Counted from the stretch's first letter, positions 1 through 11,240 are shown. The stretch is DNA of 64,000 nucleotides from Rhizobium sp. Q54 (GCA_945889445.1 CAMDBX010000012.1:1-64000), one strand, 5' to 3'. Notes: generated by a model not told the origin, from the letters alone. Translations and numbers: made by a program.

Positions 1-1061
1 GCGCGCTTGCGCGGCTTCTTCCGCGCCGTTTGCAGGAAGGCATAGACGGTGCCCGGCCATGACGGCGCGGCATCGGCTTCGGGCCAGGCCTGGCGGTACT
101 CGCTGGGCTTCTTGCCGAAGGCCTGCAGGAAGCTCTGCGAGAAATAGGACATCGAGTTGAAGCCGCAGGCAGCAGAAACCTCGCGGATCGACATGCGGGT
201 GGAGCTCAGCAGCACGCGCGCATACTGAAGCCTGAGCAGCTTCGAATACTGCACGATGGTGCAGCCGATGTCGCGCTTGAACAGCCGCTCGAGCTTCCGC
301 TGCGAAACGCCAAGCTCACGGCAGACCCGCGGCACCGGCGTCGGGTCCTCGATGCGGCCTTCAAGCAGCGTCATGGCGGCGCGCACGTCCTGGTGGACGT
401 CGTCATGCTTGCCGCCTGTTGCATGGCGCTGCAGCGATTCGGGTGGCCGGCGCGGGTGGTGCATCACCTGGTTGGCGATCTCGGCGGCAAGCTGGTCGCC
501 GTTTGTGCTCCCCACGATGTGCAGCATCAGATCAAGGCCCGCGGTGCCGCCGGCACAGGTCATCACCGGCTTGTCGACCGAATAGAGCTGCTCGACCACA
601 TCGAGGTCCGGATAGGCTTCGGCCAAACCCGCCATCATCGACCAGTGGGTCGTCACCTTCTGGTCGGTCACGAGGCCAGCCTTGGCGAAGGCATAGATGC
701 CGAGTTCGACGGCGACCATCTGCACCTGGGCGCGCGCGTTCCTGCGCAGCCAGCGGAACAGCCGCTGGTCGTTGAGGTGTTCGGCACCCCAGCTGCCGCA
801 CACCGCGATGATATCGGGCTTCGGCAACCCCTCCTCATCGACATTGCGGCAGGCAACCATGAGGCCGTTGCTCGCGGGAACCTGGCCCGCCGCGGTGGCC
901 CGGAAGTCCCATTCATAAAGTTTGTGCGGTGCAAGATAATTGGCGATGCGCATCGGCTCCATGAGCATGGTGAGCGTCATCATGTTGAAGCGCGGGATCA
1001 GCACGAAGCTCACGCGGGTTACCTCACCCGTCGCCGCACCCGCTTCAGCCGCTTCCGCCAT
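1..1061 (-). CDS. GlxA family (DJ-1/PfpI + AraC HTH) transcriptional regulator, C-terminus runs off left edge
   Basis: Reverse-strand translation from ATG at 1061: MAEAAEAGAATGEVTRVSFVLIPRFNMMTLTMLMEPMRIANYLAPHKLYEWDF... ending in AraC HTH (SIREVSAACGFNSMSYFSQSFLQAFGKKPSEYRQ). Absent from the ORF track because no stop lies in the window. Confidence 0.88.
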   Translation of the reverse strand, partial: MAEAAEAGAATGEVTRVSFVLIPRFNMMTLTMLMEPMRIANYLAPHKLYEWDFRATAAGQVPASNGLMVACRNVDEEGLPKPDIIAVCGSWGAEHLNDQRLFRWLRRNARAQVQMVAVELGIYAFAKAGLVTDQKVTTHWSMMAGLAEAYPDLDVVEQLYSVDKPVMTCAGGTAGLDLMLHIVGSTNGDQLAAEIANQVMHHPRRPPESLQRHATGGKHDDVHQDVRAAMTLLEGRIEDPTPVPRVCRELGVSQRKLERLFKRDIGCTIVQYSKLLRLQYARVLLSSTRMSIREVSAACGFNSMSYFSQSFLQAFGKKPSEYRQAWPEADAAPSWPGTVYAFLQTARKKPRKR

Positions 1062-1171
1062 GATTTCGTGACCGACGAAAAAAAAGCATTGATGGCGAAA
1101 ATTCTATAACGCTGAACGGTGTTCGGGCAAATGATTTCAGCCATAAACAGAAAATGCCGGGGAGAGACAGC

Positions 1172-2059
1172 GTGAACTTCGAAGTCATTGTGACATGTGC
1201 CGTCACCGGGGCTGGTGACACGGTGGGCAAGCACCCGGGCGTTCCCGTGACGCCGGAGCAGATTGCCCAGGCTGCCATCGACGCCGCCAAGGCCGGCGCC
1301 ACCGCCGCCCACCTCCACGTCCGCGACCCGGCCACCGGCAAGGGCTCGCGCGACCCGGAACTGTTTAAGCGCGCTGTCGACATCGTCCGCTCCAGCGGCA
1401 CCGATGTCGTCATCAACCTCACCGCCGGCATGGGCGGCGACTGGATGATCAGCGAGTCCGACCCGTGCAAGCCGGGTCCCGGCACCGACATGATCGGGCA
1501 CGAGGAGCGTTTGCGCCATGTCGAGATGCTGCGCCCGGAAATCTGCAGCCTCGACTGCGGCTCGATGAATTTCGGCGACGGCAATTATGTCTACATGTCC
1601 ACCCCGCCCTATCTCCGCCGCATGGCGGCGCTGGTGAAGGAATGGGGTGTCAAGCCGGAACTCGAGGTGTTCGATCTCGGCCACATCCGCCTGGCGAAGC
1701 AACTGATCGCCGAAGGGCTGATCGAAGACCCGCCGATGTTCCAGATCTGCCTTGGCATTCCGTGGGGGGCCGACCAGTCGGTCGACAACATGAAGGCGAT
1801 GAAGGACCAATTGCCCGCCAACGCGACCTGGGCCAGCTTCGGCATCTCGCGCATGCAGATGCCGATGGCCGCCGCGGCGGTGGCCATGGGCGGTAACGTG
1901 CGCGTGGGCCTCGAGGACAATCTCTATCTCGACCGCGGCGTGCTGGCCAGCAATGCCCAGCTCGTCGAGCGCGTCGTCGGCATCGTCGAGCGCATGGGTG
2001 CCAGGGTGCTGACGCCGGCCGAGGCGCGCAAGAAGCTCGGGCTCAAGAAACAGGCATGA
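1172..2059 (+). CDS. BKACE family beta-keto acid cleavage enzyme (3-keto-5-aminohexanoate / dehydrocarnitine cleavage-like)
   Basis: [56 protein letters not shown]... typical BKACE; GTG at 1172 has an upstream GGGGAGAG; ATG 1154 is an alternative start. Confidence 0.87.
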   Translation: MNFEVIVTCAVTGAGDTVGKHPGVPVTPEQIAQAAIDAAKAGATAAHLHVRDPATGKGSRDPELFKRAVDIVRSSGTDVVINLTAGMGGDWMISESDPCKPGPGTDMIGHEERLRHVEMLRPEICSLDCGSMNFGDGNYVYMSTPPYLRRMAALVKEWGVKPELEVFDLGHIRLAKQLIAEGLIEDPPMFQICLGIPWGADQSVDNMKAMKDQLPANATWASFGISRMQMPMAAAAVAMGGNVRVGLEDNLYLDRGVLASNAQLVERVVGIVERMGARVLTPAEARKKLGLKKQA

Positions 2060-3090
2060 AAGCAGGTCCCTCCGGCATCGGTGTCGTCTTCCAGAACGTC
2101 ACCAAGCAGTATGGAAAGATGACGGCCGTCGACGGCGTGTCGCTCGACATCCGCGCCGGCGAGTTCCTGACACTGCTGGGGCCATCGGGCTCCGGCAAGA
2201 CCACGCTGCTGATGATGCTGGCCGGATTCCAGGACATCACGGCGGGCGACATCCTCGTCGGCGGCAGTTCGATTGCCACGACACCGCCCGAGAAGCGCAA
2301 TTTCGGCATGGTGTTCCAGGGCTATGCGCTGTTCCCGCACATGAGTGTCGCCAAGAACATCTCCTATCCGCTGGAAATCCGCCGCAAGCCGCAGGCCGAG
2401 ATCGACGTCCGCGTCAACGAGATGCTGGACCTCGTGCAATTGAAAGGCTTCGCCGACCGTTATCCCCACCAGCTCTCGGGCGGCCAGCAGCAGCGTGTGG
2501 CACTGGCCCGCGCGCTCAGCTTCTCACCGCGCGTGCTGCTCCTCGACGAGCCGCTGGGCGCACTCGATCGCAAGCTCCGCTCTGACGTGCAGGAGCAGCT
2601 GAAGGACATCCACAACCGGGTCGGCACCACCTTCATATATGTGACGCACGACCAGGAAGAAGCCCTCACCATGTCCGACCGGATCGTGATCATGAACCGC
2701 GGCAAGGTGGTGCAGGTCGGCAACCCGGTCGAACTCTATGAGAGGCCGCGCACCGCTTTTGCGGCGAGTTTCCTCGGCAAGAGCAACTTCATCCATCGCG
2801 ACGGCCGCACCTTCACGCTGCGGCCGGAGAAGATCGACGTTTTCCCCGCGGGCACCGGGCATGGCCAGAACAGGCTGACCGGCACGGTGCGCGGCATCAC
2901 CTACATGGGGGCAACCCTCAAGCTGCTGGTCGAGGTTCCGGGCCACCCGATCATCGAGGTTCACGTCCCCGCGTGGCGCAATACGGGGCAGTATTCCGAC
3001 TCACAAGCCGTCGATCTCTGCTGGAGCGATGACGCTCAGGTCGTGGTCGAGGGCGGTGACGGCGAAGAAGCGGGCGCAAGATCCGCATGA
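2056..3090 (+). CDS. ABC transporter ATP-binding protein, spermidine/putrescine (PotA)-like
   Basis: Walker [10 protein letters not shown], signature [15 protein letters not shown], Walker [16 protein letters not shown]-like C-terminus; 4-bp overlap with upstream gene. Confidence 0.93.
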   Translation: MKAGPSGIGVVFQNVTKQYGKMTAVDGVSLDIRAGEFLTLLGPSGSGKTTLLMMLAGFQDITAGDILVGGSSIATTPPEKRNFGMVFQGYALFPHMSVAKNISYPLEIRRKPQAEIDVRVNEMLDLVQLKGFADRYPHQLSGGQQQRVALARALSFSPRVLLLDEPLGALDRKLRSDVQEQLKDIHNRVGTTFIYVTHDQEEALTMSDRIVIMNRGKVVQVGNPVELYERPRTAFAASFLGKSNFIHRDGRTFTLRPEKIDVFPAGTGHGQNRLTGTVRGITYMGATLKLLVEVPGHPIIEVHVPAWRNTGQYSDSQAVDLCWSDDAQVVVEGGDGEEAGARSA

Positions 3091-3154
3091 GACCGGGCGC
3101 AGTGCCCGCAACAACGAACGCGGCGAAGGCCGCAGCAAAATGGAGGAAGTGACC

Positions 3155-4264
3155 ATGAAAGACAAAGCTTTCCTGAATGACCTCGCACGCGAGGGTGCGA
3201 TTGCCTTCAAGTCCGGCCGCCTTGACCGCCGCAGCTTCCTGATGCTGTGCGGGCTGGCGGGCGTGGCGACGCTTGCCGTGAAGGCGGGCGACGCGGAGGC
3301 CGCCGCCAACGAGATCGTCATGTGGAACTGGGGTGGTGAATCCGAGAAGTGCCACGGCGACGCCATCGGCAAGCCCTTCACCGCAGCAACCGGCCTGCCG
3401 CTGAAGTTCGACACCTCGGGCCCCCTTCAGGGCAAGATCAAGGAGATGGTGGACTCCGGCAAGGTGACCGCCGACGTCTGTGATGCCGACGGCTTCGACG
3501 CCATCGCGCTCGGCAAGTCGGGTCACCTCGAGGCCATCGACTACAACATCGTCAACAAGGCGCAGATCAAGGAAGGGTCTGCCTGGGAATTCGGCGTTGG
3601 CGTCATCTATTATGGCTACGCCTTCATGTATGACACCAAGGCCTTCGGGGACAATCCGCCCAAGGGCTGGGCCGATTTCTACGATACCGCCAAGTTCCCC
3701 GGAAAGCGTTCGCTCTACAAGTGGGCCAACGGCTCAATCGAGAGCGCGCTCGTTGCCGACGGTGTGCCGAAGGACAAGGTCTATCCTTGCGACGTGCCGC
3801 GCGCCATCGCCAAGATCAAGACCATCAAGGGTGACAGCCTGTATTGGGGTTCGGGTTCCGAGGCCCACGACATGATCGTAAACGGCGAAGTGGCCATGGG
3901 CATGATCTGGCAGAACCGCGGCAAGACCATCGAGGAGCGCACCAACGGCCGCTACAAGATGGTGATGAACGAGGCGATCGCCATGCCGGGCGCCTACATC
4001 GTGCCGCGCGGCAACCCGGCCGGCCGCGACAACGTCATGAAGTTCATCCAGCAGGCGCTGCAGGTCGACTCGCAGCTCATGATTCTCGATTGCCTCGGCA
4101 TGACGCCGTCCAACCCGGAAGCATTTGCCAAGATTCCGGAAGCGATGCAGCCCTATGCTATCAACTCGGCGCAGAACATCGACAAGGTGATCTTCAACGA
4201 TCCGGTGTGGTGGGCCGACAACGGCGGCGACGCCGTGAACGCCTTCCTCGAAGCCATCGGCTGA
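3155..4264 (+). CDS. ABC transporter substrate-binding protein (PotD-like) with RR-containing signal region
   Basis: MKDKAFLNDLAREGAIAFKSGRLDRRSFLMLCGLAGVATLA...; GAGGAAG upstream; between ATPase and permeases. Confidence 0.88.
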   Translation: MKDKAFLNDLAREGAIAFKSGRLDRRSFLMLCGLAGVATLAVKAGDAEAAANEIVMWNWGGESEKCHGDAIGKPFTAATGLPLKFDTSGPLQGKIKEMVDSGKVTADVCDADGFDAIALGKSGHLEAIDYNIVNKAQIKEGSAWEFGVGVIYYGYAFMYDTKAFGDNPPKGWADFYDTAKFPGKRSLYKWANGSIESALVADGVPKDKVYPCDVPRAIAKIKTIKGDSLYWGSGSEAHDMIVNGEVAMGMIWQNRGKTIEERTNGRYKMVMNEAIAMPGAYIVPRGNPAGRDNVMKFIQQALQVDSQLMILDCLGMTPSNPEAFAKIPEAMQPYAINSAQNIDKVIFNDPVWWADNGGDAVNAFLEAIG

Positions 4265-4317
4265 TCAACGAAAGTGCAGCACGCGCCCCTGGCTAGGGGG
4301 CGCGTGCGCTCAACGCC

Positions 4318-5166
4318 ATGGCAACACGCACCTCACGATTCAATCCCTACTGGCTGCTGGTGGCACCTGCCGTGCTGCTGGTACTGGCGCTGTACGTGGC
4401 GCCGATCGTGAACGTGCTGCTGCTGAGCGTGACCGACCCGAAGCCCGGCCTCGGCAACTATGCCAAGATCTTCGAAAGCGACACGGTGGCCAACCTGATC
4501 TGGCGCACCATCCGGCTCTGCCTTATCACCACGGTGGCCGCGGTGACGCTGGGCTATGTCGTGTCCTACGCCATGCTTCACGCCCTTTCCGGCGTGCGGC
4601 GACGCATGATGTCGATCCTGCTCATCTCCTTCTGGATCTCGGTACTCGTGCGCTCCTTCGCCTGGCTCATGCTGCTTGGCCACAACGGCCTCGTGAACGG
4701 CGCGCTCCTGAGTCTGGGCATTATTTCAGAGCCTCTTCCACTGATGCGCAACGAGCTCGGCGTGCTCATCGGCATGACCGAATACATGATCCCCTATGCC
4801 ATCCTGCCGCTGCTCGCCAACATGCAGGGCATTGACCCGCGGGTGACCAGCGCCTCGCGCAGCCTCGGCGCCAGCAGCGCCCAGACCTTCTTCCGCGTCT
4901 TCCTGCCGCTGACGAAGCCCGGAATCATCGCCGCATCGCTTCTCGTGTTCATCAGTTCGCTCGGCTTCTATGTGACGCCCGCCATCCTCGGCGGCGGCAA
5001 GGTGCAGATGATTGCCGAATACATTTCCGTTCAGCTGCTGGTCACCGTGCGCTGGGGTGTGGCCGCCATGCTGGCCACGCTGATGATCGCCAGCGTGCTG
5101 GCCCTGATGTATGTGCTGAACCGCTTCATGAAGCTGTCGGTGGTGTTCGGCGGGGTGGCGCGATGA
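4318..5166 (+). CDS. ABC transporter permease (PotB-like)
   Basis: Multiple hydrophobic segments; EAA-like loop ASRSLGASSAQTFFRVFLPLTKPGI. Confidence 0.9.
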   Translation: MATRTSRFNPYWLLVAPAVLLVLALYVAPIVNVLLLSVTDPKPGLGNYAKIFESDTVANLIWRTIRLCLITTVAAVTLGYVVSYAMLHALSGVRRRMMSILLISFWISVLVRSFAWLMLLGHNGLVNGALLSLGIISEPLPLMRNELGVLIGMTEYMIPYAILPLLANMQGIDPRVTSASRSLGASSAQTFFRVFLPLTKPGIIAASLLVFISSLGFYVTPAILGGGKVQMIAEYISVQLLVTVRWGVAAMLATLMIASVLALMYVLNRFMKLSVVFGGVAR

Positions 5167-5957
5167 AACCCTCGCTCGGCGGCCGCATCAACCACATCGC
5201 GGCATGGATGATCCTGGCGATCCTGATCGTTCCCTCGCTGGTTTCCTTCCCGGTGTCGATCACTGCCAAGACCTATCTGTCGCTGCCTTGGGAAGGCGTG
5301 TCGCTGCAGCATTTCCGGAACCTGCTGACCAGCCCCGAGTGGATTTCAAGCTTCGGGCAGAGCCTGCTGATCGCCATTGCGGCATCAGCCCTCGCCACCC
5401 TTCTCGGCACGCTGGCGGCGATCGGCCTGTGGCGCCTCTCGGGCCGCTTCATCGAAACGATCCGCGCCTTTCTGCTGCTGCCGCTGATGGTGCCGCCGAT
5501 CATATCCGCCATGGCTTTCTATCGCTGGTGGGTGCCGCTCGGCCTGATCGACAGCTATCTCGGCATCATCCTTGCCCATGCCATTCTCGCCATTCCGATG
5601 GTGGTGATCACCGTGTCGGCGGCGCTGGCCAATTTCGACCTGAGGCTCGAGCAGGCCTCGCGCAGCCTTGGCGCCTCGCTGCCCACCACGCTGCGCCGGG
5701 TCATCCTGCCGGTCATCAGACCCGGCATTCTGGCCGGCGCGGTCTTTGCATTCATCCTCTCGTGGGACGAGATCGTCGTCACGCTGTTCATCTCCAAGTT
5801 CGACGTCTTCACCCTGCCGCGCCGGTTGTGGAATGGCATGCGCGAGAACACCGACCCGACGGTCGCCGCGGCGGCGGTCGTCCTGATCTGCACAACCCTC
5901 GTCTTCATCGTCGGCTTCGCGATCCTGTCGCGCAGGCGCGGCGAGGAAGCAGCCTGA
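5163..5957 (+). CDS. ABC transporter permease (PotC-like)
   Basis: Multiple TM segments; ASRSLGASLPTTLRRVILPVIRPGI; 4-bp overlap with upstream permease. Confidence 0.9.
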   Translation: MKPSLGGRINHIAAWMILAILIVPSLVSFPVSITAKTYLSLPWEGVSLQHFRNLLTSPEWISSFGQSLLIAIAASALATLLGTLAAIGLWRLSGRFIETIRAFLLLPLMVPPIISAMAFYRWWVPLGLIDSYLGIILAHAILAIPMVVITVSAALANFDLRLEQASRSLGASLPTTLRRVILPVIRPGILAGAVFAFILSWDEIVVTLFISKFDVFTLPRRLWNGMRENTDPTVAAAAVVLICTTLVFIVGFAILSRRRGEEAA

Positions 5958-5975
5958 CCCTTTCGGAGAATCGCC

Positions 5976-7136
5976 ATGAGCCTCGTCAATTCCCACGAAA
6001 ACCGCCTGCTGCTGGAAACCGTGCAGGCCTTCATGAAGGCCGAGCTTCACCCACATGAGGACCTCGTCGACAGACTGGGCGAGGTTCCACTCGACCTCGG
6101 CCGGCAGATCGAAAAGCGTGCCCACGAGGCGGGCCTCTATGCCGCAAACCTGCCGGAAGAGGTGGGCGGGGGGGGCTTAAGCCTCGAGGCCAAGACCATC
6201 ATGGAGCGCGAGTTCGGCAAGACCAGCCATGCGCTGCACAGCTGGGTGGCGCGCCCCACCGAACTGCTGCTGGCCTGCGAAGGCGAGCAGCGCGAGCGCT
6301 ACCTCATCCCATGCGTGAAGGGCGAGAAGCGCGAGCTTTTCGCGCTGACGGAGCCTGAGGCGGGTTCGGACGTGATGGGCATGAAGTCCAATGCAAGGCC
6401 GGACGGCGAAGACTGGATCCTCAACGGCTCGAAGCATTTCATCTCCGGCCCGGTGCTGCCGGATTTCGCCATCGTCTTCGCGGCAACCGGCGTGGACGAA
6501 AGCCCGCGCGGGTCGCGCAAGCGCGTGACATCCTTCCTCGTCGACACCGGAACGCCCGGCTTCGACGTGCGCGACGGCACGCATTGTGTCAGCTATCGCG
6601 GCTACAAGACCTTTCAGCTCAGCTTCGACAATGTGCGGCTCAACAAGCGCCAGATCCTCGGCGAGGAAGGCCGCGGGCTGGAGCTGGCAGGCCAGTGGCT
6701 CACCTATGGCCGCATCTTCGTGGGCGCATCATGCTGCGGCAAGGCGGAGCGGCTGATGGGGCTAGCCACCGAATGGGCGGCAAGCCGCAAGCAGTTTGGC
6801 CAGGCCATCGGCAAGTTTCAGGGCACCGGCTTCAAGCTTGCCGACATGGCCACCGAACTGCGCGCCGCCGACCTTCTGGTGGAAGACGCCATCCGCCGCG
6901 CCAACGAAGGCATCCTCACCGACGCCGACATCTCGATGGTCAAGCTCTACTGCTCCGAGATGGTCAACCGCGTGGCTGACAACACGGTGCAGATCTATGG
7001 CGGCATGGGCCTCATGGAGGAGCTGCCCGTCCAACGCCTGTGGCGCGACGCGCGCCTCGAGCGCATCTGGGACGGCACCTCCGAGATCCAGCGCCACATC
7101 ATCTCGCGCGCCATCCTGCGGCCGCTGGGCGCATGA
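5976..7136 (+). CDS. acyl-CoA dehydrogenase family protein
   Basis: ALTEPEAGSDV, QIYGGMGLMEELPVQRLWRDARLERIWDGTSEIQRHIISRAIL. Confidence 0.93.
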   Translation: MSLVNSHENRLLLETVQAFMKAELHPHEDLVDRLGEVPLDLGRQIEKRAHEAGLYAANLPEEVGGGGLSLEAKTIMEREFGKTSHALHSWVARPTELLLACEGEQRERYLIPCVKGEKRELFALTEPEAGSDVMGMKSNARPDGEDWILNGSKHFISGPVLPDFAIVFAATGVDESPRGSRKRVTSFLVDTGTPGFDVRDGTHCVSYRGYKTFQLSFDNVRLNKRQILGEEGRGLELAGQWLTYGRIFVGASCCGKAERLMGLATEWAASRKQFGQAIGKFQGTGFKLADMATELRAADLLVEDAIRRANEGILTDADISMVKLYCSEMVNRVADNTVQIYGGMGLMEELPVQRLWRDARLERIWDGTSEIQRHIISRAILRPLGA

Positions 7137-9220
7137 CCCCGAAGCGCCGCGCCAATCTCGAGCGGCTGCTGAAGCCCCGCCACGTTGCAGTGATCGGCGG
7201 GCGCGACGCGGAAACCGTCGCCGCCGAGTGCAAGCGCATCGGCTTTTCCGGCCCGTTCTGGCCGGTGAACCCGAAGCGCAGCCACATCGGCGGCCATCCC
7301 TGCTTCGCATCGATCGACGCGCTGCCGGAAGCACCTGACGCGGTGTTCCTCGCCATTCCCAAGGAAGCGGCCATCGAGGCGCTGCACAAGCTCAATGCCA
7401 TGGGGGCGGGTGGTGTTGTCTGCTACACGGCAGGCTTCGGCGAGACCGGTTCGGAAGGCGCTGATGACGAGGCGCGCCTCGTTGCTGCCGCCGGTGATCT
7501 CGCACTCGTCGGGCCCAATTGCTACGGCGTCATCAACTATGTGGACAAGGTCGCGCTGTGGCCCTTCACCCATGGCGGCTCGTGTCCTGGATATGGCGCG
7601 GCGATCATCACCCAGAGCGGCATGCTGTCCTCCGACTTCACCATGAGCCAGCGTGGTGCTCCCTTCGCCTTCATGGTTTCGGCTGGAAACCAGACGCTGC
7701 TCCGGCTCGAGGATTTCGTCGATGCTTTGGCGGACAGGCCGGAGGTGCGCGCCATCGGGCTGCACATCGAGGGGCTGAAGGATGTTCAGGCCTTCGAGCG
7801 CGCCGCGCTGAAAAGCCTGTCGCTCGGCAAGCCCATCGTGGCGCTGAAGACCGGCACGTCGCGGCTGGGCTCCAGCCTGACGGTGAGCCACACCGGCTCG
7901 CTCTCCGGCACCGAGGAGCTTTATGACGCGCTGTTCGACCGGCTCGGCATCATCCGCGTCAGCAGCCCCGCGCAGCTGCTTGAAACCACGAAATTCCTCT
8001 GCGTGGCGGGCGTGCCGAAGGGGCAACGCCTCGCCGGTCTCACCTGCTCCGGCGGCGGCGCGACCATGCTGGCTGACTATGCCGAGCGGTTCGGCCTCAC
8101 CTTCACATCACCAGATGCCGCAACAGCAGCCAGCCTGCGCAGCCTGTTGCCGCAGACTGCCACCGTCTCGAACCCGCTGGACTACACCACGCCGATCTGG
8201 GGCGTTCCGGAGAAGACGCGTCCCGTCTTCGACACGCTGTTCGCGCAGGGCCATGATGCGGCGGTGATCGTGCAGGACTATCCCGCCCCCGGCCTTGACG
8301 AGAGCAAGCCGTGGTACCGCAACGACACCCTCTCCTTCATCGCCGCCGCCAAGGCGAAGGGGCTTCCCGCCGCGGTGTGCAGCACGATCCCGGAGAACCT
8401 TGACGCGGAAACCCGCAGCTTTCTGGTTGCCGAGGGCGTTGCCCCCATGCAGGGCATCGAGGAGTGCATGACGGCCATCGCCGCCGCCGCATGGCACGGC
8501 GCGCGCCGTGCCGAGATCGCCGATGCGCGTCCCGCCCCGCTGATCGCGCCGCAGCCTGACGGCACGCCGCGACTGCTTGACGAGGCCAGCGCAAAACAGC
8601 GCCTCGCCGCGACAGGGATCGCCATTCCCCGCAACCGCGTCGGCGGCGGTGCGGATGCACCATTGCTGGCGCAGGAGCTGGGGTTTCCGGTCGCTCTCAA
8701 GATGGTCAGTGCGCATCTGCCGCACAAGACCGAGGCTGGCGCCGTTCGGCTCGGCCTCGAATCAACGGAAGCCGTTGCCGATGCGGTCAAGCGCATGAAG
8801 GCCGATGTGACAGCCTTCAACGCCAATGCCGTGACCGATCTCTTCCTCGTCGAGGCCATGGTGGCGGCCCCCGTTGCAGAACTGATGGTCAGCATCCGGC
8901 GCGACCCGCAGTTCGGGCTGGCGATGACGCTGGCGGCCGGCGGTGTGCTCGTCGAGTTGCTGGCGGATGCAACCACGATCCTGCTGCCCGCCACGCGCGC
9001 TGATCTCGCCCGTGCCCTGTCACGGCTGAAGATCAGCCGTCTTCTCGACGGCTATCGCGGCAAGCCCGCTGCCAGTCGCGCGGCCCTGCTCGACGCGCTC
9101 GAACGCCTCGCCGCCTTCGCGGGTGACGCGGCCAATGGCGTGTCCGAGATCGAGATCAACCCGCTGTTCGTGGGCGTCAGCGAGAGCTGCGCTGTCGATG
9201 TTCTGATGCAGGTCGGCTAG
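7133..9220 (+). CDS. ADP-forming acetate/acyl-CoA synthetase family protein (CoA-binding + ATP-grasp)
   Basis: LLKPRHVAVIGGRD..., GPNCYGVINY, ATP-grasp region ...PVALKMVSAHLPHKTEAGAVRLGL; ATGA overlap with upstream ACAD. Confidence 0.9.
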   Translation: MTPKRRANLERLLKPRHVAVIGGRDAETVAAECKRIGFSGPFWPVNPKRSHIGGHPCFASIDALPEAPDAVFLAIPKEAAIEALHKLNAMGAGGVVCYTAGFGETGSEGADDEARLVAAAGDLALVGPNCYGVINYVDKVALWPFTHGGSCPGYGAAIITQSGMLSSDFTMSQRGAPFAFMVSAGNQTLLRLEDFVDALADRPEVRAIGLHIEGLKDVQAFERAALKSLSLGKPIVALKTGTSRLGSSLTVSHTGSLSGTEELYDALFDRLGIIRVSSPAQLLETTKFLCVAGVPKGQRLAGLTCSGGGATMLADYAERFGLTFTSPDAATAASLRSLLPQTATVSNPLDYTTPIWGVPEKTRPVFDTLFAQGHDAAVIVQDYPAPGLDESKPWYRNDTLSFIAAAKAKGLPAAVCSTIPENLDAETRSFLVAEGVAPMQGIEECMTAIAAAAWHGARRAEIADARPAPLIAPQPDGTPRLLDEASAKQRLAATGIAIPRNRVGGGADAPLLAQELGFPVALKMVSAHLPHKTEAGAVRLGLESTEAVADAVKRMKADVTAFNANAVTDLFLVEAMVAAPVAELMVSIRRDPQFGLAMTLAAGGVLVELLADATTILLPATRADLARALSRLKISRLLDGYRGKPAASRAALLDALERLAAFAGDAANGVSEIEINPLFVGVSESCAVDVLMQVG

Positions 9221-10701
9221 CGCATCACGAAGGGGTTGGCGAGCGGCTGGTCGGAGGTGTTGATCCACACCGTCTTGGGGCGGGTGTAATCATAGATCGC
9301 CTGGAAGCCGCTCTCGCGGCCATAGCCTGACTCCTTGAAGCCGCCGAACTCGGCGATGGGCGAGACGACACGATAGGTGTTCACCCACACGATGCCGGCG
9401 CGCAGCTGCTTCGTTACCCTGAGCGCCCTGGCACCATTGCGCGTGAACACGCCGGCCGCCAGCCCGTGCTTGGTGTCATTGGCCAGCCGCAGCACCTCTT
9501 CCTCGTCCTTGAAGCGCAGTACGCTCAGCACCGGCCCGAACATCTCGGTGTCGACGATGCGGTCCTGCTGGCTGCGGCATTCGATGATGGTGGGTTCGTA
9601 GAACAGGCCGCGGTTCTGCGCCGGCGGGCGCTGGCCGCCGGTCAGCAGCTTGCCGCCCTGCTCCTGGGCGAAGGCCACTTCCTTCTCGATGCGGGCGAGT
9701 TGGCCATGGGTGGCGAGCGGCCCCATCTGGGTTTCTTCCAGCAGCGGGTCGCCGATGCGGATGTGCCGGGCGCGTGACACCATGGTGTCGAGGAACTGGT
9801 CGGCCACCTTTTCCTGCAGGTAAAGGCGCGAGCCCGCCACACAGGATTGGCCGGTGGCGCCGAAGATGCCGGAGATCGACCCGTTGACCGCACTTTCAAG
9901 GTCGGCGTCGTCGAACACCAGGAAGGGCGACTTGCCGCCAAGCTCGAGCGACACCTGCGCGAAATTTTCGGCCGAATTGCGGATGATGTGGCGTGCGGAT
10001 TCCGGCCCGCCGGTAAAGCTGATGCGCTGCACGAGGGGATGCGATGTGAGCACCCTTCCGCACGGGTCGCCATGGCCCGTGACCACGTTGAACACGCCGG
10101 GCGGAAAGCCCGCCTCCTCCATGAGCTTGGCGAATTCCAGCATGGGTGCGGAGGCATGTTCGGAGGCCTTCAGCACCACCGTGTTGCCCGCCGCCAGCGC
10201 CGGCCCGATCTTCACCGCGACGAGGAAGAGCTGCGAATTCCACGGCACCACCGCGGCGACGACACCCAGCGGCTCACGCAGCGTCATCGCCAGCATGTCC
10301 GGCTTGTCGATGGGCAGCGTGTTGCCCATCACCTTGTCGGCAGCACCGGCATAGAAGTGGAAGAACTCGGCGATGTATTTCGCCTGCCAGCGCGTTTCCT
10401 TCAGCATCTTGCCGGTATCGATCGTCTCGGTGCGGCCCAGCTCCTCGGACTTCTGGGCCAGAAGGTCGGCGAGGCGGCGGAGATACTTGCCGCGCGCGGT
10501 GGGAAGTGCCGTTGCCCATTCGCCCTGCGTGAACGCCCGGTGCGCGGCCTCGACCGCCCGGTTCACGTCGGCGGCAGTCGCCTCCGGGATTTCCGACCAG
10601 TCGTCGCCGGTCGTCGGGTTCATCGATGTGAAGGTGCGGCCATCTGCGGCATCGACCCATTTTCCATCGATGAACATCTGGTAGCGCTGCAGCGTGGTCA
10701 T
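9217..10701 (-). CDS. aldehyde dehydrogenase family protein
   Basis: VSLELGGKSPFLVFDDADLE, FGATGQSCVAGSR, EMFGPVLSVLRF; 3' end overlaps the convergent synthetase at a shared CTAG. Confidence 0.93.
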   Translation of the reverse strand: MTTLQRYQMFIDGKWVDAADGRTFTSMNPTTGDDWSEIPEATAADVNRAVEAAHRAFTQGEWATALPTARGKYLRRLADLLAQKSEELGRTETIDTGKMLKETRWQAKYIAEFFHFYAGAADKVMGNTLPIDKPDMLAMTLREPLGVVAAVVPWNSQLFLVAVKIGPALAAGNTVVLKASEHASAPMLEFAKLMEEAGFPPGVFNVVTGHGDPCGRVLTSHPLVQRISFTGGPESARHIIRNSAENFAQVSLELGGKSPFLVFDDADLESAVNGSISGIFGATGQSCVAGSRLYLQEKVADQFLDTMVSRARHIRIGDPLLEETQMGPLATHGQLARIEKEVAFAQEQGGKLLTGGQRPPAQNRGLFYEPTIIECRSQQDRIVDTEMFGPVLSVLRFKDEEEVLRLANDTKHGLAAGVFTRNGARALRVTKQLRAGIVWVNTYRVVSPIAEFGGFKESGYGRESGFQAIYDYTRPKTVWINTSDQPLANPFVMR

Positions 10702-10837
10702 GGGTCGGCCTCCTTCGACATCATCCGAGAGTGACGGTCCGTCCGGGCGCATGATGCAAGATTTTCGCCGGGCGCTGTCGGAAATCTATTACAATGCGCG
10801 GCGGACGACCGCATAGACTTTTCAACAGGTTGGGGGA

Positions 10838-11239
10838 GTGGCATTGGCCAGGACCAAGCAGGTGATCGGCGGACCACTGGTGATCGGCGGGCGCAAGCTG
10901 TCGCTGTCGCGTGCCATCCGTGCGGGTGACTTCGTGTTCCTCACCGGCCAGGTCCCGTTCAAGGACGGCCAACTGATGACCACAGGTTCAATCGAGCAGC
11001 AGACCCGCGCCGTCCTCGACGACATCACGGCCACGCTGGGCGAAGCAGGTTGCGTGCTGTCCGACGTCGTCAAGGCCATGGTATGGCTGCGCGACCGCGC
11101 CGACTTCCCCGGCTTCAACACTGTCTATGGCGAGTATTTCCCCGAGGAGCCACCCACCCGCTCCGCCGTGGTGAGCGACCTGCTCGTCGACGTCCGCGTC
11201 GAGGTGGAAGTCATCGCCTATAAGCCGGTGACCAGCTGA
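10838..11239 (+). CDS. RidA family protein
   Basis: RAGDFVFLTGQVP...TRAVLDDITATLGEAGCVLSDVVKAMVWLRD...FPEEPPTRSAVV. Confidence 0.88.
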   Translation: MALARTKQVIGGPLVIGGRKLSLSRAIRAGDFVFLTGQVPFKDGQLMTTGSIEQQTRAVLDDITATLGEAGCVLSDVVKAMVWLRDRADFPGFNTVYGEYFPEEPPTRSAVVSDLLVDVRVEVEVIAYKPVTS

Positions 11240-11240
11240 C

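Noticed and set aside
6995-8026. 343-aa minus-strand ORF
   Set aside because: Antisense shadow of the acyl-CoA dehydrogenase/acyl-CoA synthetase pair; no coherent motifs
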